The translations under genes were made by a program, and so were the position numbers. This document shows, piece after piece, positions 51,825 to 61,407 of a stretch of DNA of 64,000 nt. The stretch's first letter is position 1, and every line of letters begins with the position of its first letter. The notes beneath the pieces were generated by a model. The model was not told the DNA's origin. It worked only from the letters and a program-made list of their open reading frames with translations, and ran no database searches. Source of the DNA: Actinomyces ruminicola (GTDB lineage Bacteria; Actinomycetota; Actinomycetes; Actinomycetales; Actinomycetaceae); NCBI RefSeq assembly GCF_900103885.1, contig NZ_FNIM01000013.1:1-64000 (forward strand), in the 5' to 3' direction.

Positions 51825-54800
51825 ATGCCGCCGACACTGCCCGAGACTTTCGCTCCCGCCACCCGCGCCTGGTTCGACGCCGCCTTCCCGGCCGGGCCGA
51901 CGCCGGTGCAGCTGCGTGCCTGGGAGGCGATTGGCCGCGGCGAGAACGCCCTAGTGATCGCCCCCACCGGCTCGGGCAAGACCCTCGCGGCGTTCCTTTC
52001 CGCCATTGACCGGCTCGCCCGTCCCGGGGCGCAGGTGGCCCAGGGCGATGAGCCCACTTCGGCCGACCGCCCCGCCCGGCAGCCGCACCGTGGGGTACGG
52101 GTCCTGTACATCTCCCCGCTCAAGGCGCTCGGCGCCGACGTGGAGCGCAACCTGCGCCGTCCCCTGGCCGGCATCACCGCGGCCGCCGCAGACCTGGACG
52201 CGCCCGCCGCCCCCATCTCGGTGGGCATGCGCACGGGCGATACCACCCCGGCCGAGCGCCGCCGCCTGCGCACTCACCCGCCCGACATCCTCATCACCAC
52301 CCCCGAGTCGCTGTACCTGATGCTCACCAGCGCAGTGCGCGAGACCCTGCGCAGCGTGGAGACGGTGATCGTCGACGAGATCCACTCCTTCGCCGGCGAG
52401 AAGCGCGGCACCCACCTGGCGCTGTCGCTGGAGCGCCTGGACGACCTGCTGCCCCGGCCCGCCCAGCGCATCGGTCTGTCCGCGACCGTGCGCCCGCCCG
52501 AGGAGATCGCCCGCTTCCTTGGCGGCACCCATCCCGTCAGCATCATCGCCGACGACGCCCGCACCGCCCCCGACGTGACCGTGGCCGTGCCCGTGACGGA
52601 CATGGCCCGCGTGCCGGCCACCTGGGATCGTCACGAGCGGGCCCTGCGGGGCACGCCCCGGCGTAGCGGGACGGCGGGTGTGGGCGGTGGAGCCGGTGAT
52701 CGCGCGGGTGACCCGGTCGGCGCGCGTGTCGGCAGCACTCGCGCGGATGGCCGGGCGCCGGTCGGGACCGGCGGCCGGGGCGGCCGTAGCGGCCGGGAGG
52801 CGTGGCGCTCGGATCGGGCCCTGCGCGCCGCCATGGCCCCCGGCCGCGCCGACGGCGAAGCCCCGGCCCGCATGACGGCCTCCATCTGGCCGCATATCGA
52901 GCACGCCCTGCTGGAGCAGATCCTCGCCCACCGCACCACGCTCATCTTCGTCAACTCCCGCGGTGTGTGCGAGCGCCTGACCGCCCACCTGAACGAGGCC
53001 TACGCCGAGTACCTGGCCGCGCGGGGCCCGGCGGCTGCCGAAGGCTCCGAAGACATGGCCCTCGAACCGGTCCGTCACCACGAGTCCTGGGAGATGGGGG
53101 AGAGCCACCACGCCCGGCCCCTGCCGGAGGGCGTCCCCGTGATCGCCAAGGCCCACCACGGCTCGGTCTCCAAGGAGCAGCGCCGCGAGGTCGAGGAGGA
53201 GCTCAAGTCGGGCGAGTTGCGCTGCGTGGTGGCCACCGCCTCCCTGGAGCTCGGCATCGACATGGGCTCCATCGACCTGGTCCTCCAGGTGGCGCCCCCG
53301 CCGTCGGTGGCCGCCGGGCTGCAGCGCGTGGGCCGCGCCGAGCACCGCGTCGGCGGGCGGCCCCGCGGAATCATCTACCCGGTTGAGCACACCCAACTGG
53401 TGGACGCCGTCGTCGCCGCCGAGGGCATGCGCACCGGCGGCATTGAGCGCACCTCCCTGGTGCCCAACGCGCTGGACGTGCTCGCCCAGCAGACGGTGGC
53501 CGCCGTCGCCGTCGAGGACCGCACCGCCGACGACTGGTACGCCACCGTCACCCGCGCCGCCCCCTACCGGGGCCTGCCGCGCACCGCCTTCGACTCCGTC
53601 CTGAACCTGCTTGCGGGCGGCTACGCCTCCGCCGAACTGGCCGACTTCTCCCCGCGGATCTTCTGGGACCGCAAAACCGGCGCGCTCACCGCCCGCCCCG
53701 CTGCGCAGCGCCTGGCCGTCGCCGCCTCCGGGACCATCCCCGACCGCGGCCTGTTCCCGGTGATGCTGCCCGAGGGCGACGCCGCCGCCGGCCGCCGCCG
53801 CGTGGGGGAGCTGGACGAGGAGATGGTCAACGAGTCCAGCGTCGGTGACGTGATCACCCTGGGCACCTCCTCCTGGCGCATTCGCGAGATCGGGGCGGAC
53901 CGCGTGGTCGTCGACCCGGCGCCCGGCCGCAGCGCCCGCCTGCCCTTCTGGCGTGGCGAGGGGGTCGGGCGGCCCGCCCCCACCGGCGCCGCCAAGGGCG
54001 CCTTCCTGCGCGAGGCGGCCGCGGCCCTGGGCGACGGCGGCTTCGGGGACCCTCCGCAGCCGGAGCTGACCGAGCGTCTGGGCCGCGCGGGCCTGGACAC
54101 GAGTGCCCAGGCCAACCTGGTGTCGCTGCTGCGCGAGCAGCGGGCGGCCACCGGCGTCGTCCCCAGCGACACCACGATCGTGCTGGAGTGCTGCCGGGAC
54201 GAGGACGGCAACTGGCGGCTGATCCTGCACAGCATGCTGGGCCGCCGCGTGCACGAGCCCTGGGCCATGGCGATCAAGGAGCGGGCGCGCCGCATGCTGG
54301 GCTTCGACCCGCAGATCGTCACCGGCGACGACGGCCTGGTGCTGCTCGCACCGCCCAGTGAGCGCCCGCCGGGTGGCGAACTGTTCATCTTCGATCCTGC
54401 GGAGATCGAGCAGCTGGTGCGCACCCGCGTCGACCAGACCGCCGTGTTCGCCGCCCGCTTCCGCGAGTGCGCCGCCCGCGCCCTGCTGATGCCGGGAGCC
54501 CGTCCCGGCCGCCGTACCCCGCTGTGGCTGCAGCGGCTCAAGGCCGGCCAACTCCTGGAGGCCTCCCGGCAGTTCCCGGGCTTCCCGGTGCTGGTGGAGG
54601 CGGCCCGCGAATGCCTGCAGGACGTGTGGGACCTGCCCGCCCTGCGGGGCCTCATGGAACGCCTCGCCGCGGGGCGGGCGCAGGTGGTGGAGGCGGCCAC
54701 GCACACGCCGTCCCCCTTCGCCGGCCCGCTGCTGTTCGGCTACACCGCCACCTTCCTGTACCAGTACGACGTGCCCAACGATGAGCGCCGCGCCCACCTG

Positions 54801-57242
54801 CTCTCCCTGGACCCCGACGCCGTGGCCGAACTCGTGGGCGACGGCGGCATCGCCGACCTGCTGGACGAGGAGGTCATGGCGCGGGTCGAGTGCGAGCTGC
54901 AGCGGCTGGAGCCCGGGCGGCGGGTGCGCGCCGACGCCGAGGGCCTGGCCGACCTGCTGCGCGAGCTCGGGCCGCTGACTGTAGGTGAGCTCGCCGCCCG
55001 CTGCCGGGGCGACGACGGCGAGTCGGCGGGTGAGATGGTGGCGCACGAGGCTGTGGGCGAGCCTGAGCCCGATGCGGCAGGCGGCGGTACGGAAGGTGAG
55101 TCGGCCTCGGGCGGTGGCAGTGCGGATGTCGGCGTTGCTGTCGGGTCCGGGATCCTCGCGGTCGTGCGTTCCGGGCTCGCGGAGCTGGAACGGGCACGGC
55201 GCGCCTTCCCTGTGCGCGTGGGCGGGCGGGAGTGCTGGGCGCGCACGGAGGACGCCACGGTGCTGCATGGTGCCCTAGGCGTCGCGGTGCCCGACTGGGC
55301 GGATGGGGCCTCGTCTGTCGCCGGGTCCCGCACGCCACTGGCCGAGCTGCTGCTGCGCCATGCCCGCACGCACGCCGCGGTGACGGCCGAGGCGGTGGCC
55401 CGTGCCTTCGGGCTGGGCGTGTCCGTGGCCGCCGACGAGCTGAAAGCACTGGCCGACGAGGGCACGCTCATGCGCCTGGGCGGCGGCGACCAGGCCCGCT
55501 GGATGGCGCCTGGAGTGTTCACCCGGGTGCGCAACCGTTCGCTGGCCAAGGCGCGCGCCGCCGTGAAGCCGGTGCCTGCCGCCGCCCTGCAGCAACTCGT
55601 GCTGGAGCGCGCCGGCATAACTGCGCGTGTGGAGTACACGGGCGCCGAGCCCGCAGCTGCCGGGGCGCCGGCAAGGCCTGGTGCTGTGGCCGGCAGCGCC
55701 GCATACGGCGTCGGGATCGCGCCCCCGCATGGCGTCGAGGCGCTCGCGGAGGCCATTGCCGCCTTGGAGGGCGTGTGGCTGCCCGCCGGGCTGTGGGAGG
55801 CGGTGGTCTTCCCGGCCCGGGTTGCCGACTACCGACCCTCCGTGCTGGACGAGCTCATCGCCTCGGGGGAGGTGGTCTGGGTCTGCCGGGCGCGGGGCGC
55901 AGCCGGTGCGGATGCGGCCGCCACTGCGGGCGTCCCGGCGCCGTCGGTCGCGGCTGCTGCGCCAAGGTCTACTGATCCGAGCCGTAGCGGCGCGCTACTT
56001 GGCGAGATCGCCTTCTTCCCCTCCGACTCGCCGCTGGCTCCCGCAGTTGGGGCGAGCCTCGGTCGGGACGAGCTAGACCCCGAGGAGCACTGGGCGCTGG
56101 TGCTCTCCGGGCGGCTGACGGCCAGCTCTTTCGCGCCGGTGCGCACGGTCCTCCAGCCCCGGCCGACCGCCGCCCCGCTCCGGCGGGTGAGCAGCCGCCG
56201 TACGCGCCGCTACGGCGGTTACCGCAGTGGCTACTACACCGACCGCGCCCGCCTGGCTGGGTCTGCGGGGCTGCCGCGCTCGACGCCGCCCGCATCACAG
56301 CCGCTGCCGCCACCAGGCTCCCGGCGGCCATCGGCCTCGACCGGTGGGGGCGTCCCCTCCAACGGCAGCACCGTGGCCGCGGGCCACAACCCGGCACTCG
56401 TGGCCGCGCTCGCAACGGCCTCCTGGCACCGGCTCTCCCCGCAGCAGGTTACGGCCGAGGAGCAGGCGGTGGTCGACGTCGAGTCCCTGCTCGACCGCTA
56501 CGGCGTCGTCAGTAGGGACGTGGCGCTCGCCGCCGGCGTGCCGGGCGGCATCGGCCCGCTGCTGCCGGTGCTGCGCCGCATGGAGGACACCGGCGTGGTG
56601 GCGCGCGGAGCCTTCGTCGACGGGCTCGGGCCGAGCCAGTTCGCGGGCCGGGAGACCGTCGACCGGCTGCGTGCCCTGGCGGGGCGGGACGCCGACGGCG
56701 ATGTCATGGAGGCTCCCACTGCCGTGCAGAAGGGCGAGGGCTCCCGGCCCTCCGGTGCGACTTCCGAGTCCCTACCGGCACCCGATCCTGGCGCCGCACC
56801 GGTGCCGGTGGTGCTGGACCTGAAGGACCCCGCCTGCCTCGTGGGCGGCGTCGTCCCCTGGCCCGAGCCGGCGCTACCACCAGAGTTGGCCGCGCGGGCC
56901 GCAGCTGTCGCAGATGCCGCGGAGCTGCCGCGCCCGGCCGCGCGGCAGGGGGCGCGTGTGGTCCTGATAGGCGGGCGGCCGGTGCTGCACGTGGCCGAGC
57001 GGCTGCGCGCCCTGACCGCCTACACGGCCAATCGGGCGGAGCTGGAGCGGGCGCTGGCCGCCGTCGTCGCCGCCGAGACCCGCGACCTGCTGCGCCGGGC
57101 GGCCCGTTCCGGCAAGCGCGTGGTGGAGACGCTCAACGGCGTCTCCGCGCTCGACCCGGAGGTCGGTCGGCTGCTGGAGACGGCCGGGCTGGTGCGCGAC
57201 CCGCGCGGCATGCGCCTGCACATCGACCCCTACCGGAGCTGA
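51825..57242 (+). CDS. lhr: Lhr-type ATP-dependent DNA helicase
   Basis: 1805 residues, longer than the usual 1500 or so. Helicase core: Q-motif region, Walker A (VIAPTGSGKTLAAFLSAI, about residue 45), YISPLKALGADVERNL, motif DEIHSFAGEKRGTHLALSLE, LSATVRPPEEIARFL, then motif V/VI (VATASLELGIDMGSIDLVLQ, GLQRVGRAEHRVGG). Behind it are the Lhr winged-helix and DUF4145/Lhr-CTD-type regions (RIFWDRKTGALTARPAAQRL, FGYTATFLYQYDVPNDERRA). Lhr translocates 3' to 5' and has been tied to DNA repair and a uracil glycosylase activity. Low-complexity inserts occur at about residues 270-325 (GTAGVGGGAGDRAG) and 1060-1100, and Ala/Gly-rich or Ser/Pro-rich linkers lie near 1275-1305, 1365-1390 and 1480-1520; these explain the extra length. 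The first insert interrupts the core between motifs III and IV. Confidence 0.93.
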   Translation: MPPTLPETFAPATRAWFDAAFPAGPTPVQLRAWEAIGRGENALVIAPTGSGKTLAAFLSAIDRLARPGAQVAQGDEPTSADRPARQPHRGVRVLYISPLKALGADVERNLRRPLAGITAAAADLDAPAAPISVGMRTGDTTPAERRRLRTHPPDILITTPESLYLMLTSAVRETLRSVETVIVDEIHSFAGEKRGTHLALSLERLDDLLPRPAQRIGLSATVRPPEEIARFLGGTHPVSIIADDARTAPDVTVAVPVTDMARVPATWDRHERALRGTPRRSGTAGVGGGAGDRAGDPVGARVGSTRADGRAPVGTGGRGGRSGREAWRSDRALRAAMAPGRADGEAPARMTASIWPHIEHALLEQILAHRTTLIFVNSRGVCERLTAHLNEAYAEYLAARGPAAAEGSEDMALEPVRHHESWEMGESHHARPLPEGVPVIAKAHHGSVSKEQRREVEEELKSGELRCVVATASLELGIDMGSIDLVLQVAPPPSVAAGLQRVGRAEHRVGGRPRGIIYPVEHTQLVDAVVAAEGMRTGGIERTSLVPNALDVLAQQTVAAVAVEDRTADDWYATVTRAAPYRGLPRTAFDSVLNLLAGGYASAELADFSPRIFWDRKTGALTARPAAQRLAVAASGTIPDRGLFPVMLPEGDAAAGRRRVGELDEEMVNESSVGDVITLGTSSWRIREIGADRVVVDPAPGRSARLPFWRGEGVGRPAPTGAAKGAFLREAAAALGDGGFGDPPQPELTERLGRAGLDTSAQANLVSLLREQRAATGVVPSDTTIVLECCRDEDGNWRLILHSMLGRRVHEPWAMAIKERARRMLGFDPQIVTGDDGLVLLAPPSERPPGGELFIFDPAEIEQLVRTRVDQTAVFAARFRECAARALLMPGARPGRRTPLWLQRLKAGQLLEASRQFPGFPVLVEAARECLQDVWDLPALRGLMERLAAGRAQVVEAATHTPSPFAGPLLFGYTATFLYQYDVPNDERRAHLLSLDPDAVAELVGDGGIADLLDEEVMARVECELQRLEPGRRVRADAEGLADLLRELGPLTVGELAARCRGDDGESAGEMVAHEAVGEPEPDAAGGGTEGESASGGGSADVGVAVGSGILAVVRSGLAELERARRAFPVRVGGRECWARTEDATVLHGALGVAVPDWADGASSVAGSRTPLAELLLRHARTHAAVTAEAVARAFGLGVSVAADELKALADEGTLMRLGGGDQARWMAPGVFTRVRNRSLAKARAAVKPVPAAALQQLVLERAGITARVEYTGAEPAAAGAPARPGAVAGSAAYGVGIAPPHGVEALAEAIAALEGVWLPAGLWEAVVFPARVADYRPSVLDELIASGEVVWVCRARGAAGADAAATAGVPAPSVAAAAPRSTDPSRSGALLGEIAFFPSDSPLAPAVGASLGRDELDPEEHWALVLSGRLTASSFAPVRTVLQPRPTAAPLRRVSSRRTRRYGGYRSGYYTDRARLAGSAGLPRSTPPASQPLPPPGSRRPSASTGGGVPSNGSTVAAGHNPALVAALATASWHRLSPQQVTAEEQAVVDVESLLDRYGVVSRDVALAAGVPGGIGPLLPVLRRMEDTGVVARGAFVDGLGPSQFAGRETVDRLRALAGRDADGDVMEAPTAVQKGEGSRPSGATSESLPAPDPGAAPVPVVLDLKDPACLVGGVVPWPEPALPPELAARAAAVADAAELPRPAARQGARVVLIGGRPVLHVAERLRALTAYTANRAELERALAAVVAAETRDLLRRAARSGKRVVETLNGVSALDPEVGRLLETAGLVRDPRGMRLHIDPYRS

Positions 57243-57312
57243 GCCGTGCCGGACCCGCACCCGCTTACCGGAGTCCTCTTCGACTCGCCCGTCCCGGCGG
57301 GCGGCCGGTCGT

Positions 57313-57672
57313 TCATTTCTGTTTCGGTGCGCGGTCTACCGCGATACGGTAATCCTCAAGAGCGGTGTGAAGTATATACCGCTGCCGCTCGATTTGCTCA
57401 TCATCGTGTTCCGCTCGAGCTAGTGAACGAATCAGGGCTAAAGATGCCTCGTATACTGCATCCTGTGTGCGGTCGATGTCCGGGGTGCGCGGCTTCGTTC
57501 GGTCCATCGGGGATGCGACTGAGCGTAGAATATCGTTCGGTGTTGTTGGTAGTTTCGTTCTGCTGTCTTCTGGAACTGCTGAAGGACTGAGTGACAGTAA
57601 ATGCTTAGCGGCATGGATGACTTCATGATGTGCGTCTAGTTGTTCTGGCGTCAGGGGCTGTTCAGCGTTCAT
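57313..57672 (-). CDS. Small hypothetical protein, low G+C
   Basis: 119 residues, no family recognised. It is hydrophilic and mostly helical (LDAHHEVIHAAKHLLSLSPS; AVYEASLALIRSLARAEHDD; EQIERQRYILHTALEDYRIA) with a Pro/Thr-rich middle. The stretch is far lower in G+C than its surroundings and uses A/T-ending codons, which points to recent transfer. ATG 57672 lies 6 bases after a TACCTT -10 box on the minus strand, so a leaderless start is possible. It is 70 bases from the lhr 3' end and convergent with it. It may be a small accessory or phage gene, but that is only a guess. Confidence 0.5.
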   Translation of the reverse strand: MNAEQPLTPEQLDAHHEVIHAAKHLLSLSPSAVPEDSRTKLPTTPNDILRSVASPMDRTKPRTPDIDRTQDAVYEASLALIRSLARAEHDDEQIERQRYILHTALEDYRIAVDRAPKQK

Positions 57673-57776
57673 GGAGTAAAGGTATCACGATGTGGCCATG
57701 GTTGTAAACGTCTGTGACAGGCTCTTTTAGTGGAGATATGCGGAGGCGTGCCTCCCAGGGTATTCATAGTCATAGA

Positions 57777-58126
57777 TGTCGGGTGGTGCCTGACTTCCTG
57801 GTGCGCGGAGGCGGTACGGTGGCGCTGGGGGTGTTGTCGAGCCCGACCCTGCAACGATTACTGGGATTTACTGGACGGCCGGTAGCGATGACATCTGCGA
57901 ACCTGTCCGGCCGGGCCGACGGCGTCCTGGTGGACCTAGAACTCATGAGCGAGCAGATCGGTGACGAGGTGGACCTGATCCTCGGGGCAGGCATCAGGGC
58001 ACCACGGCGTCGTCGACGATCATCAAGGTTCAGGATGGTCGGATGTTGATCTTGCGGCAGGGAGATGGGCTCCCCAGAGACATCCGTGACGCTATGGACG
58101 GGGTGAGCGTTCAGACGGACTTCTAG
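57777..58126 (+). pseudogene. Sua5/YrdC-type gene fragment, frameshifted
   Basis: One frame reads VPDFLVRGGGTVALGVLSS, then RPVAMTSANLSGRADGVLVD and EQIGDEVDLILGAG, the central and later part of the YrdC/Sua5 domain (L-threonylcarbamoyladenylate synthase; the TSANLSG motif is diagnostic). At about 57990 the frame shifts; the next frame gives TASSTIIKVQDGRMLILRQG and stops at TAG 58124-58126. The N-terminal half of the domain is missing. It is thus a 5'-truncated, frameshifted copy, with the working gene expected elsewhere in the genome. Confidence 0.75.
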
Positions 58127-58153
58127 AGGTGCCTGGGGCGGGTCTGGCGGCTC

Positions 58154-58265
58154 GTCTGCTACGCCACTTCGGTGTTTGGAACGCCGGTTAGCGGTCTGCT
58201 GAATACCTCGGAGGCCTTCAGCAGACCGCTAAGTGGCGTAGTAAACGGTGAACCGGCGTTGCAGA
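58154..58265. repeat. Family-3 nested-box hairpin element, copy 3
   Basis: GTCTGCTACGCCACTT, GGAACGCCGGTTAGCGGTCT, hairpin GCTGAA ... TTCAGCAGACC, then GCTAAGTGGCGTAGTAAAC and AACCGGCGTTGCAGAC. Box changes on one arm are matched on the other (GGTTAGCGG with CCGCTAA), so pairing is kept by compensating changes. It follows the Sua5 fragment and abuts a family-5 arm. Confidence 0.8.
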
Positions 58266-58325
58266 CGGGCTCTTGGTGTTTGTGGGGGCGGCGGTTCGGG
58301 CCCGGGGCTGCGGCGTGGTGGTCGT
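58266..58325 (-). repeat. Family-5 single arm copy
   Basis: GGGCTCTTGGTGTTTGTGGG and the next bases match the 15850-15882 arm (minus strand) at 31 of 34 positions, with weaker similarity continuing to about 58325. No inverted partner was found nearby. The remaining 110 bases before the Fe-S gene stop show nothing else. Confidence 0.5.
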
Positions 58326-58433
58326 GTTCGGGCCGATGAGGTCGACGTCGAGCCGGCCGACGCCGTCGGGAGGGCGTAGCGGCGGCCGGTGGCCCGACCG
58401 GCGTCGGCTGCTGGCCGCCGGGCGGAAACGCTC

Positions 58434-60890
58434 TCAGGCGGGCGTCGGCTGCTGGCCGCGGCGGACGGACTCCAGCATGAGGGTGGCCACGTCGGTGACG
58501 CGCACGTCGGCACCCTCGGAGGCGACGCCGTCGGAGAGCATGGTGGTGCAGAACGGGCAGGCCGTGGCGATCACCTGCGCGCCGGTGCCGATCGCTTCCC
58601 GCGAGCGCTCCACCGCGATGCGGGTGCCGATCGACTCCTCCATGAAGGCCCGGGCCCCGCCGCCGCCGCAGCAGAATCCGCGCTCGCCGCTGCGCGGCAT
58701 CTCCAAGGTGGCGGCGCCGGTCGCCTCCAGCAGCTCGCGCGGCGGGGAGTAGACGCGGTTGTGGCGGCCCAGGTAGCAGGCGTCGTGGTAGGTGACGCTC
58801 GGGGCGCCGCCCGCCTCAGGCCCTGCGGCGGGCGGCGCCGTCGGCCCCGCCTGCGGGGGAACGGGACGCAGCCGCCCCTCCCGCACCAGCCGACTCAGCA
58901 GCTGCGTGTAGTGCAGCACCTCGTAGTGCCCGCCCACCTGCGGGTACTCGCGGGCCAGCGTGTTGAAGCAGTGGGCGCAGGTCACCACGATCTTCTGGGC
59001 CCCGGCCTCGTTGAGCGTCTCGACGTTCTGTGCCGCCAGCGTCTGGAACAGGATCTCGTTGCCGGCGCGGCGGGCCGGGTCGCCGGTGCAGGCCTCGGCG
59101 TCGCCCAGGACCGCGAAGGACACCCCCGCGGTGTGCAGCAGCTCGGCCACCGCCCGCGTCGTCTTCTTCGCCCGGTCCTCGTAGGCGCCCGCGCAGCCCA
59201 CCCAGAACAGGTAGTCGACCTCCTCGGCCGACTCGATGTCCTCACCAATAACCGGCACATCGAAGTCCAGGCCCTTGGTCCAGTCCATGCGCTTGCGCGC
59301 CGCCAGGCCCCACGGGTTTCCCTTGGACTCCAGTTTGCGGAACATCTGCCCCAGCTCCTTGGGGAAGGCCGAGGCCATTAGCACCTGCTGGCGGCGCACA
59401 TCGATCACGTGGTCGACGTGCTCGATGTCCACCGGGCACTGGTCCACGCACGCCCCACAGGTGGTGCACGCCCACAGCACGTCGGCGGGGACCACCTCGC
59501 CGGCCAAGGGCGCCGGGCGCGTGGCCACGCCCGACTCGGTGGGGGCGGCCTTGGCGGCCAGGAGGGCACCCAGCACGTCGCCGGTGTGGGCGCTGCCCGG
59601 GGCCAGGCCCAGATCGTCGTCGTCCTCCAGGCCGTCGGTCATGCCCGTCAGCCGTCCGAGCGGGCCCCGGGCGCTGCGGCGCTCGGCCAGCATCGCCTCG
59701 GTGACGTCGTCGGGCTCGATGCCGAGGGCGCTCGCCGCGCGCAGGTAGGGGGCGACGGCGGCGTGGTGGTCGCGCAGGGCCAGCGTGAACAGCTTGGGGG
59801 ACAGGGGTTTACCGGTGTTCCACGCCGGGCACAGGTCCTGGCAGCGGCCGCACTCGGTGCAGGTGGAGAAGTCCAGCAGGCCCTTCCAGGTGAAGTCCTC
59901 AATGCGCTCCACGCCGAGCTTGACCTCGGTGCCGGCCGCCTCGGCGGCCTCCATGGCGGCGTCGAGGTCGTCCAGCGTGTCGGCGGTGAGCGGGCGGCCG
60001 TCGGGCAGCAGCAGCGGCTTGGCGGGGCCAAGTGCCTTGGTGCCGTCGGGGTTGCGGCGCGCGTAGAGGTTCACGAAGGCCAGGAAGCGGTGCCAGGCCA
60101 CGCCCATCGACGGCTGTCGGCCCACCACCACGAACCAGCTCATGGAGATGACCACCTTGATGGTGGCCACCACCGTGATCGCGGCGGCCAGGGCGTTTGC
60201 GCTGAGCGGCGCCAGCAGTGGGCCGGTCCAGGCGGTCAGCGGGAAGTGCGTCCAGTGGGCCAGTGCGGCGTCGGCCGGGTCGGGGGAGAGGTTTAACTGG
60301 GCGTGCTCCAGCATCCGCAGCACCAGCACGCAGACCACCACTCCGGCCACCACCGCTTCCACGAAGTGCGCCTGCCCCTGGCTGGAGCCGGCGAAGCGGG
60401 AGGTGCGGGTGCGGGTGCCGCCGGCGGAGTCGGCGTCGAAGGGGGGCGCGGCGGCGCGGCGGCGGGTCAGGACGCGGCGCACCGCGATCAGGTGGATGAT
60501 GCCGGCCAGGCTCAGCCAGGCGATGAGCTCAACCACCCACGCCCACCAGGCCTGATGTCCCAGCCACGGCAGCTCCCATTGCGGCCCCGCCAGCACCTGG
60601 CCGTAGCCGGTGACCAGGGTCAGGAACAGCAGTGGGAAGCTGACCATCACCAGCCAGTGCGCCGCCCGGATCCAGGGGCGGCCCTTGAAGGCGGTGTGGC
60701 CGACTACCTCGCCGAGCATGCGTGCCAGGCGGCGGCAGACGGGGTGCAGGCGCTCGCGGGGGACGGGGCGGCCCACGCCCATGCGGTTGGCGATGGTGCG
60801 ACAGGCGCGGCCGAAGACGAACACGCCGACCACCGTCGTGACCGCGACGATGACGGCACACGCGATGCGCAAGCCCAGCAACCAACTCAT
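58434..60890 (-). CDS. Membrane-bound Fe-S oxidoreductase with CCG domains (HdrD/GlpC-like)
   Basis: 818 residues. The N-terminal 280 residues have about five membrane helices of the NarI/DsrM type (IACAVIVAVTTVVGVFVFGR; WWAWVVELIAWLSLAGIIHL). Two 4Fe-4S motifs follow: CTECGRCQDLCPAW (about 340) and CTTCGACVDQCPVDIEH (about 475), then two CCG cysteine-rich domains (CAHCFNTLAREYP; YHDACYLGRHN; GERGFCCGGGGARAFMEE; CPFCTTML). Actinobacteria commonly carry this protein, which is proposed to pass electrons between a dehydrogenase such as acyl-CoA dehydrogenase and quinones; the partner is not in this window. ATG 60890 lies 6 bases after a TAGGCT -10 box (minus strand 60902-60897), a leaderless start. 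Confidence 0.92.
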   Translation of the reverse strand: MSWLLGLRIACAVIVAVTTVVGVFVFGRACRTIANRMGVGRPVPRERLHPVCRRLARMLGEVVGHTAFKGRPWIRAAHWLVMVSFPLLFLTLVTGYGQVLAGPQWELPWLGHQAWWAWVVELIAWLSLAGIIHLIAVRRVLTRRRAAAPPFDADSAGGTRTRTSRFAGSSQGQAHFVEAVVAGVVVCVLVLRMLEHAQLNLSPDPADAALAHWTHFPLTAWTGPLLAPLSANALAAAITVVATIKVVISMSWFVVVGRQPSMGVAWHRFLAFVNLYARRNPDGTKALGPAKPLLLPDGRPLTADTLDDLDAAMEAAEAAGTEVKLGVERIEDFTWKGLLDFSTCTECGRCQDLCPAWNTGKPLSPKLFTLALRDHHAAVAPYLRAASALGIEPDDVTEAMLAERRSARGPLGRLTGMTDGLEDDDDLGLAPGSAHTGDVLGALLAAKAAPTESGVATRPAPLAGEVVPADVLWACTTCGACVDQCPVDIEHVDHVIDVRRQQVLMASAFPKELGQMFRKLESKGNPWGLAARKRMDWTKGLDFDVPVIGEDIESAEEVDYLFWVGCAGAYEDRAKKTTRAVAELLHTAGVSFAVLGDAEACTGDPARRAGNEILFQTLAAQNVETLNEAGAQKIVVTCAHCFNTLAREYPQVGGHYEVLHYTQLLSRLVREGRLRPVPPQAGPTAPPAAGPEAGGAPSVTYHDACYLGRHNRVYSPPRELLEATGAATLEMPRSGERGFCCGGGGARAFMEESIGTRIAVERSREAIGTGAQVIATACPFCTTMLSDGVASEGADVRVTDVATLMLESVRRGQQPTPA

Positions 60891-61050
60891 GGCGTCAGCC
60901 TACGCAGGTGGGCGGGTGCGGGTGCGCAGGCGTCACCAAGGCGCGGCTGGGATGCGCGTGAATGGGCGCGCCGGGGCGCGGGGGAGATGGCTGGGGTGGA
61001 GCTGTTGGCGTTGGTGCCTGGCTGCCGGCGGCTGCCGGCGTGGCGTCGGG

Positions 61051-61174
61051 TGTCATTGGATGCACCGCTTTCAGGCCCGCGACCGCAGCCCGCGTCAGCC
61101 GTGTTCGCGGAATCCTGCAGTTCCAGCGTGATCCTGACAGTGACGCGGTCCGAAAGTGGTGCATTCTGTGACAG
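61051..61174. repeat. Family-4 inverted-repeat element, copy 2
   Basis: Left end TGTCATTGGATGCACCGCTT, right end AAAGTGGTGCATTCTGTGAC, inverted with few mismatches over about 22 bp. Interior TCGCGGAATCCTGCAG matches the centre of copy 1 (CCGCGGAACTGTGC). 124 bp. Confidence 0.75.
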
Positions 61175-61366
61175 GTGCGGGGTGCGTATCCGGTGGAGGC
61201 GTCGGTGCGTGTGCGGCGGGTGTGTTGGGACGGAGGAGCGTGGCCGGGGAAGGTGGGTGTTGGCGCGCAGGGGCGCAGCGGGTGTGCCGCACGCTTAAGA
61301 AATGAGTGTGTTGGTTGAAATGGCTTGATCCTGCGGTTTCAGGTTTGCGGGGAGGGGTGGTGGGAG

Positions 61367-61407
61367 GTCTCCCATGAGCGGCGGGGATGTCGGCGCACAT
61401 GGGAGAC
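61367..61407. repeat. Inverted repeat GTCTCCCATG / CATGGGAGAC
   Basis: 10-bp perfect arms (61367-61376, 61398-61407), extended inwards by partial GCG/CGC pairing and outwards by GGAG/TTGGAG. It may be the core of another intergenic hairpin element. Confidence 0.5.
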
